Source of the DNA: Hyphomicrobium_A sp964620915
GTDB taxonomy: Bacteria > Pseudomonadota > Alphaproteobacteria > Rhizobiales > Hyphomicrobiaceae
Reading direction: 5' to 3'
DNA: 21,206 nucleotides
Assembly (NCBI GenBank): GCA_964620915.1
Contig: CAZUKP010000053.1
Coordinates: 1-21,206, forward strand
Part shown: piece by piece, positions 16,725-21,206 of the stretch
Layout of the letters: each line of letters starts with the position of its first letter
Numbering within the stretch: the first letter of the stretch is position 1
Notes under the pieces: generated by a model
Databases searched by the model: none
What the model was told of the DNA's origin: nothing
The model's input: only the letters and a program-made list of their open reading frames with translations
Position numbers and translations under genes: made by a program

Positions 16725-18290
16725 TTAACAGACGGCGAGGCTCCCGCGAACATTGACCGGCATGTTGCGATCATACCAGCCGCGCAGTGCGCCAAGCTCT
16801 GGATTGGCGAGGTCGCGCTCCAGGTACTGCCAGATCCGCGGGACATGACGCAGGTAGGCAGGCTTGCCGTCTCGCTTCGCAAGGCGTGCAAATATGCCGA
16901 GGATTTTCGTGTTGCGCTGCGCGCCAAGGGCGGCATAGGCGAAGGCGAACGCGTCACGGTCGAACCCACTCTGTCGCGCGGAGACGCCGGCACAGTAGTG
17001 ATCAAAGAGGGTCGCTTCAAGCTCGGGCGGAACATCGGTACGAGCATCCTGTAACAATGAGACGAGGTCGTAGGCGGCTGGGCCGCGCATAGCGTCTTGA
17101 AAGTCGATGACGCCGACGCGCGCAATGCCTTCGCGGCTTGGAAGCCAGAGCAAATTGGGCGAGTGGTAGTCGCGCAACACCCAGGCCTGGGGCAAAGCGG
17201 CCAGGCGGTCAAAGATGGCGGCCCAAAGCTCAAGAAATTCGGAACGTTCACTATCTGGCACGTCACTCCCACGGAGCATCGGCCAATACCAGTTACACAG
17301 GAGCTCGACCTCGATGCCCAGAGCCCCCTTGTCGTAGACCGGCAAAGTGTAGGTTGAGCCATCTGGCAAGGTGAGGGCCTGTGGTGGAGTGACGGCGCTG
17401 AGAGCGACAAGGTTATCGGTCGCAGCGCGCAACAATTCGGCTTGCTCGCTCGTGCCGGTTTCAATCTCTTGGCCAAAGACCTGATGGCCCAGATCTTCGA
17501 TCGCCAATATTCCGCCATCGAGGTCGTGCGCGTAGATCTGCGGCACGCTGAGGCCGGCAGTGCGCAGTGCTTCGGCCACGGCCACAAAAGGACGTACGCC
17601 TTCTGCGAGATGTGCGATGCGGCTGTAGGGTAACCCGTCGCGCACGGGCGGCCCGTCAGGCTGGTGAGGCCAGTCCATAAGGATCGCACCCCTGCCGTCC
17701 GCACAGGTGATGCGTGCATAACGGCGCACCGACGCATCCCCCTGCAGGTAGTGCAGCGCGCATGTCTCGCCACCGCGGCCTGACGCGTCGATCACGCCGC
17801 GCATGGCAACAAGCCGCTGTAAGCGTTCCTCCCATGTGCCGTGTCCGGTCAGCGTTATGTGGCGCGTATCCGGTTCGGCGGCACTGCCCTCATCGACCAG
17901 GTCTTCCAAGAACACGTCGAGCCGGCTTTGGGGCAGGACGCCACCTGCACGCTCAGGCCATTCGACGAGTGCGATTCCCTCTTTCAGCGCATGATCGAGT
18001 CCGAGCTCATCAAGTTCGGAAGGTTCGCTGAGGCGATAAAGGTCGAAGTGAGAGACCGCCATCCGCGGCGTGGCGTAGGGCTGGACCAGCGTGAAGGTCG
18101 GGCTCGGGATTTCTTCCTGCGCGCCGTTTGATAGCGCGGAAATGACGGCCCGCGCGAAGGTCGTTTTTCCCGTGCCAAGATCGCCGCTCAACGTGATCAG
18201 GTCGCCGGGCCTGACCACAAACGCCACCTGCTCGGCAAAGCGGGCGAGCAGGGGCTCGGTTACGTTCTCAATGACATGGGAGGTAGGCAT
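16725..18290 (-). CDS. TsaE / AmgK-like phosphotransferase fusion protein
   Basis: This 521-residue protein joins two enzymes. Residues 1-160 are TsaE, the ATPase of the TsaBDE complex that makes t6A37 on ANN-decoding tRNAs: Walker A GDLGTGKT at 36-43, SPTF at 63-66, HFDLYRL at 81-87 and the VEWPER motif at 109-114. Residues about 175-510 are an APH/choline-kinase fold with the catalytic DYHSPN (Asp374, Asn379) and the metal-binding IDFQDA (Asp396). That domain resembles AmgK, the anomeric MurNAc/GlcNAc kinase, and murU lies 12 bases downstream, so recycling of peptidoglycan sugars is the likely role. Both active sites look complete. The ATG at 18290 lies 13 bases after the divL stop; no strong ribosome binding site is visible. 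The kinase substrate is inferred, not shown. Confidence 0.88.
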   Translation of the reverse strand: MPTSHVIENVTEPLLARFAEQVAFVVRPGDLITLSGDLGTGKTTFARAVISALSNGAQEEIPSPTFTLVQPYATPRMAVSHFDLYRLSEPSELDELGLDHALKEGIALVEWPERAGGVLPQSRLDVFLEDLVDEGSAAEPDTRHITLTGHGTWEERLQRLVAMRGVIDASGRGGETCALHYLQGDASVRRYARITCADGRGAILMDWPHQPDGPPVRDGLPYSRIAHLAEGVRPFVAVAEALRTAGLSVPQIYAHDLDGGILAIEDLGHQVFGQEIETGTSEQAELLRAATDNLVALSAVTPPQALTLPDGSTYTLPVYDKGALGIEVELLCNWYWPMLRGSDVPDSERSEFLELWAAIFDRLAALPQAWVLRDYHSPNLLWLPSREGIARVGVIDFQDAMRGPAAYDLVSLLQDARTDVPPELEATLFDHYCAGVSARQSGFDRDAFAFAYAALGAQRNTKILGIFARLAKRDGKPAYLRHVPRIWQYLERDLANPELGALRGWYDRNMPVNVRGSLAVC

Positions 18291-18303
18291 GCTGCCGTCG
18301 AGT

Positions 18304-20826
18304 TTATGCTGCGTGATCGTCGGCAGATAGCCCGCCGTTGGGGCCGGATTGCGGTGATGGCGGATCGCTGGCCTCTTGAGGCCGGCCGTGCTCGGGTAGC
18401 CGGACCGTCATGATCGTACCTTGTCCGGGCTCCGATTCGAGAGAAATGGTTCCCCCATGCAGCTCGACGAGGCTCTTGGCGATGGAAAGTCCTAGGCCGG
18501 CGCCACGGTGCTGCGATCCGCGGCTACGGCTCTCAAAGCGCTCGAAGATCCGCCACTGCTGCTCCTTGGGAATGCCCATCCCTTGGTCTTCGACGGTGAA
18601 GACAATCATATGTTCTTCGCGTCGGCAGGTGACACTCACGATGCCGCCGGGCTTGGAGAAGCCTACGGCATTCGACAACAGATTATAGAGTATCTGGCGA
18701 ACGCGCGATTCATCGCCAATGAATTCTTTGATGTCGTCGGCGATCGCAAGGCGAAGTGTCAACTGGGAGCGCAAGGCGTCCTTGCGGACACCGACAACGG
18801 CGGCATCGAGCACACTGTTCACGTCGACCGGCCCAAGGCTTAGCTCCAGAGCCCCCGCATCCATTGTCGCCAGGGCGAGGATGTCGTCGATGATGGCAAG
18901 CAGCGTCTTTGAAGATGCTGAGATATCGCCCAGATATTCGCGCTGCTTTTCATTGAGAGGGCCGACGTGGGGGCTGTGCAGCAGATCGGTGAAGCCGATG
19001 ATGTTGGTCAACGGTGTGCGTAGTTCGTAAGAAATGTGCCCAATGAATTGGTTCTTCATGCGGTCTGCGGCAACGAGCGCCTCGTTGCGCTCTTCCAGCG
19101 CGCGCTCGTAGCGCTTTGAGTCGGTGACGTCGACAACTGTGAAGAGTGTCGCCCCGTCGGGCAGCGGCATGGCTGCATAGTCGATGATCGTACTGTCGGG
19201 CCGCACCATTTGGCCGTCGATGACCTCGCGCTCCTCGGAGATTGATGTGACGACCCGCTTGATTTGCACCCACGCTTGCGGTTCGTCAAAGAGCGTGCGC
19301 GCCTCGTCGATCACGGCATCGATGTGCGGTTCTTGTCCGAGCGCGTGGCGCGAAAGGTCCCAGATGTCTGCGAATGCGGTGTTGTAGAGTTTGAGACGCC
19401 CGTCCGTGGCGAACACAGCGACGCCTTCCTTCAAGCCATCAAGCGTCTCGCGCTGGACGTTGATCAAAGCGTTGTATTCGCTTTCGAGCGCCAGGCGTTC
19501 GGTCTCGTTTGCAAAGAGATACGTGACGCCGCCATCGGAGCGTTGCTCCGCCATGACGTGCAGCATGCGCCCATCAGGCAAATGCCACCAGTCCTCCTTG
19601 TCCTTCTCCTTTCCGTAGCAGGCGAGAACCTCTGATTTCCATTCGGGATAGTTGACGACTTCCGGAAGGCGGCCCTTTTCGCGCAGCCTGTCGAGAATGG
19701 TCGCGTCGGCTGGCCGTGTTCGGAGCCAGCCCTCGTCTAGGTCCCACAGCTTGCTGTAGGCCTTGTTGAAGAAGACAAGGTGTTGGTCGCGGTCGAAGAC
19801 CGCAACAGCCGTCGCCACACGGTCGAGAGTTCGATCATAAGCGGTGATCTGGCGTTCTAAGTCGCCTTGCGCCTTTTCAATTGCCGTGACGTCAATTGCT
19901 GCGGCAGCGGTTGCATCCTCGAACGGAAAGACCACCACGTCATGAGGCTTGCGCTCGCCGCCAATCGTCAGTGGCATGCGGCCGCGATAGCCGTCTCCAT
20001 GATTGAGCGCGTGTGAAACCGCCTTGCGCTGGCGTTGTTCCAAGAGCTCGATCTGGCGCTCCTGCACCTCGATGCGGGTCTGGGCCTCAACGGCTTTCAC
20101 GTAGGCGTTGTTCACCCACAGAAGGCGACCGTCATTAGCGCGCAGCCAAACCGGCATAGGTAGTGTATCGAGCAAGGCCCGGCTTGAGCGAATTTCCCGG
20201 GCAAGGTGCTGGTGCTGAGACAGGATGCGGGCAACTTGCTCGCGGTGACCGGCGACATTTCTCAAGCGTAGAATGGCGCGCCCCCCGGCTGTGCGTCCTT
20301 CGGCTTCTATGTGGCCGCCAGCCTGGGTTCTCAGAATGATGTTGAAGGGATGCCCGGACGCGAACAGATGATCGAGCGCGTGCTTCAGCGTTCCTGAGGA
20401 GCGCGGCTCGAGCCATTGCCCGAACCGGAGGAACTGATGCTTCTGCTCGGGCAGCCCTGGGATGCCCTTCAAGGTTTGCGCAACAATGCGCAGCGGCTTG
20501 TTCTGCTCCCAGAACATTAGGATCTGCGGTTCGGAGCGGATGATCGAGTCGGCGGCCGCGAGATTGCGCTTGAATTGCTTGGCCTCTGCCTGCGCAATTT
20601 TCACGTCGCGCTTGGCATTGTCGGCCCTCAGCCAAATTGCGGCTAGCGCCAACAGTGCGGCACCGCCGAGAAGGGCGGCCAGCGGAAGTTTATTCAGCGG
20701 GATCACCTCGCCGCCCGAAACAATGCCAGCAGCAAGAGCGAGCACACACGCAAGGCTTGTCAGCAGGAGCACGGCAAGCTCCCGCCTTTTCGTCATCGAT
20801 AGCCCAGTGTGTGTGGCAACCTGCAT
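18304..20826 (-). CDS. divL: DivL-type pseudo-histidine kinase with tyrosine in the H-box
   Basis: This 840-residue membrane sensor has two hydrophobic segments (about 18-37 and 47-67), PAS-like regions at about 215-320, 325-450 and 455-570, a helical linker, a dimerisation helix pair (588-655) and a HATPase domain (about 695-812). The H-box reads HISYELRTPL: Tyr600 replaces the phosphorylated histidine. That is the hallmark of DivL, which in Caulobacter binds DivK-P and controls the CckA-CtrA pathway at the pole. The ATP-binding boxes look kept: NLLSNA at 715-720, DQGMG at 747-751, FERF and GAGLGL at 775-780. The ATG at 20826 has only a weak CGGA upstream; ATG at codon 11 is an alternative but has none. 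It heads a tight gene cluster with the tsaE fusion 13 bases later. PAS borders are approximate. Confidence 0.9.
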   Translation of the reverse strand: MQVATHTGLSMTKRRELAVLLLTSLACVLALAAGIVSGGEVIPLNKLPLAALLGGAALLALAAIWLRADNAKRDVKIAQAEAKQFKRNLAAADSIIRSEPQILMFWEQNKPLRIVAQTLKGIPGLPEQKHQFLRFGQWLEPRSSGTLKHALDHLFASGHPFNIILRTQAGGHIEAEGRTAGGRAILRLRNVAGHREQVARILSQHQHLAREIRSSRALLDTLPMPVWLRANDGRLLWVNNAYVKAVEAQTRIEVQERQIELLEQRQRKAVSHALNHGDGYRGRMPLTIGGERKPHDVVVFPFEDATAAAAIDVTAIEKAQGDLERQITAYDRTLDRVATAVAVFDRDQHLVFFNKAYSKLWDLDEGWLRTRPADATILDRLREKGRLPEVVNYPEWKSEVLACYGKEKDKEDWWHLPDGRMLHVMAEQRSDGGVTYLFANETERLALESEYNALINVQRETLDGLKEGVAVFATDGRLKLYNTAFADIWDLSRHALGQEPHIDAVIDEARTLFDEPQAWVQIKRVVTSISEEREVIDGQMVRPDSTIIDYAAMPLPDGATLFTVVDVTDSKRYERALEERNEALVAADRMKNQFIGHISYELRTPLTNIIGFTDLLHSPHVGPLNEKQREYLGDISASSKTLLAIIDDILALATMDAGALELSLGPVDVNSVLDAAVVGVRKDALRSQLTLRLAIADDIKEFIGDESRVRQILYNLLSNAVGFSKPGGIVSVTCRREEHMIVFTVEDQGMGIPKEQQWRIFERFESRSRGSQHRGAGLGLSIAKSLVELHGGTISLESEPGQGTIMTVRLPEHGRPQEASDPPSPQSGPNGGLSADDHAA

Positions 20827-20892
20827 CGGGATCCGTTGGAGTAACGAGGGAACCCGAGGCCAAAGACGCTAACGAGCAATAGACAAAGGCCC

Positions 20893-20905
20893 GGCGATCA
20901 TCGCC
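20893..20905. promoter_or_regulatory. 13-base palindrome upstream of divL
   Basis: GGCGATCATCGCC is a perfect odd palindrome (GGCGAT, central C, ATCGCC) 67 bases before the divL start. On the - strand it lies inside a longer imperfect pairing of AAGGC and GCCTT. A GAATC at 20919-20923, a site of the GANTC methylase CcrM, is 13 bases away. It could be an operator, but no known consensus was matched. Confidence 0.3.
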
Positions 20906-20948
20906 TTCGTGAGAAAGCGAATCATCGGGAATTATGGGCAGGCTTGGA

Positions 20949-20978
20949 GTGTGTGGCCAGATCGGCTAGGCCACACAC
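20949..20978. repeat. 10-bp inverted repeat in the ahcY-divL gap
   Basis: GTGTGTGGCC (20949-20958) and GGCCACACAC (20969-20978) pair perfectly around a 10-base loop. No T-run follows on either strand, so it is not a standard intrinsic terminator. It may be a second, T-less transcript end for ahcY or a protein-binding site near the divL promoter. Confidence 0.5.
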
Positions 20979-20994
20979 CGCCGCTCATCTGCGC

Positions 20995-21017
20995 CGCCGG
21001 CCATAATCGGGCCGGCG
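20995..21017 (-). terminator. Hairpin just after ahcY, possible terminator
   Basis: CGCCGGCC (20995-21002) and GGCCGGCG (21010-21017) form an 8-bp all-GC stem around a 7-base loop, beginning 16 bases after the ahcY stop on the - strand. The - strand lacks the T-run of a classical terminator; together with the next hairpin downstream it may still end ahcY transcripts or protect their 3' end. Confidence 0.4.
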
Positions 21018-21033
21018 CTTTCAGGCGTAGGCC

Positions 21034-21206
21034 CTAGTACCGGTAGTGGTTGGGCTTGTAGGGCCCTTCCTGGGCCACACCGATGTAGGAGGCCTGCTCT
21101 GGCGTCAGCTCGGACAGGTTGACCCCGATCTTCTTGAGGTGCAGGCGCGCGACCTTCTCGTCGAGGTGCTTGGGCAACGTGTAGACCTGCTTCTCGTACT
21201 TGCCGA
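21034..21206 (-). CDS. ahcY: Adenosylhomocysteinase, C-terminal end (rest outside window)
   Basis: The last 57 codons of a gene that enters from the right edge on the - strand. The enzyme splits S-adenosylhomocysteine into adenosine and homocysteine with bound NAD, and so keeps methylation reactions running. The visible end reads from GKYEKQVYTLPKHLDEKVA to the terminal PYKPNHYRY. That C-terminal Lys and Tyr pair reaches into the neighbouring subunit's NAD site in SAH hydrolases and is a firm family signature. The TAG stop is at 21034-21036. Nothing can be said about its start or upstream control. Confidence 0.95.
   Translation of the reverse strand, partial: GKYEKQVYTLPKHLDEKVARLHLKKIGVNLSELTPEQASYIGVAQEGPYKPNHYRY

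Noticed and set aside
16709..17773. A 354-codon frame on the - strand inside the tsaE-amgK gene
   Set aside because: Out-of-frame shadow; the overlapping frame has both complete catalytic motif sets.
19027..19029. Tyr600 of the divL product as a base error for His
   Set aside because: One change would give His, but the surrounding PAS layout, length, membrane anchor and gene neighbourhood fit DivL, where Tyr is the expected residue.
1..21206. Mobile elements, prophage, CRISPR arrays, toxin-antitoxin pairs or biosynthetic clusters
   Set aside because: All long frames are accounted for by core genes and the gaps are at most about 210 bases with no direct-repeat arrays, transposase or integrase motifs.

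Overview
This window is chromosomal core sequence from an alphaproteobacterium, most likely of the order Hyphomicrobiales (Rhizobiales). The reasons are the moderately high GC content, an AccD whose zinc ribbon has lost most of its cysteines, an AddA/AddB pair of the alphaproteobacterial type, a DivL-type pseudo-histidine kinase with tyrosine at the phospho-acceptor site, and a gene order that I recall as conserved in that order. A prosthecate or budding relative of Hyphomicrobium is possible, but the sequence alone does not prove it. I see no insertion sequence, prophage, CRISPR array, tRNA or rRNA gene, and no gap without a gene longer than about 210 bases.

The left half (1-8721) is on the + strand. 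It opens with the 3' two-thirds of rpsA, closed by a strong 15-bp terminator hairpin. Next comes a compact group: sppA (membrane signal peptide peptidase), ihfB (IHF beta) and a lapA-like membrane protein. The tryptophan genes trpF, trpB and trpA follow, then accD (carboxyltransferase beta subunit of acetyl-CoA carboxylase) and folC. Two gaps of 140-170 bases, one on each side of accD, may hold internal promoters.

The right half (8751-21206) is on the - strand and converges on folC at a shared hairpin. Read in its own direction it starts with the 3' end of ahcY, then a roughly 200-base gap with two hairpins and a small palindrome. After that comes one tightly packed cluster: divL, a tsaE-amgK fusion, murU, addB, addA and trxA. 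Apart from a 61-base gap before trxA, junctions range from 17-base overlaps to 13-base gaps, so divL to addA is probably one operon and trxA may be part of it.

Functionally the left half supplies translation, nucleoid architecture, amino-acid, lipid and folate synthesis. The right-hand cluster joins a cell-polarity regulator (DivL), tRNA t6A modification (TsaE), peptidoglycan sugar recycling (AmgK plus MurU), double-strand-break repair (AddAB) and thiol redox control (TrxA). I found no wholly new system. The points most worth a second look are the tyrosine H-box of DivL, the TsaE-AmgK fusion next to MurU, the degenerate AccD zinc ribbon, the AddB that lacks both an ATP-binding motif and iron-sulfur cysteines, and small regulatory structures in several intergenic gaps.
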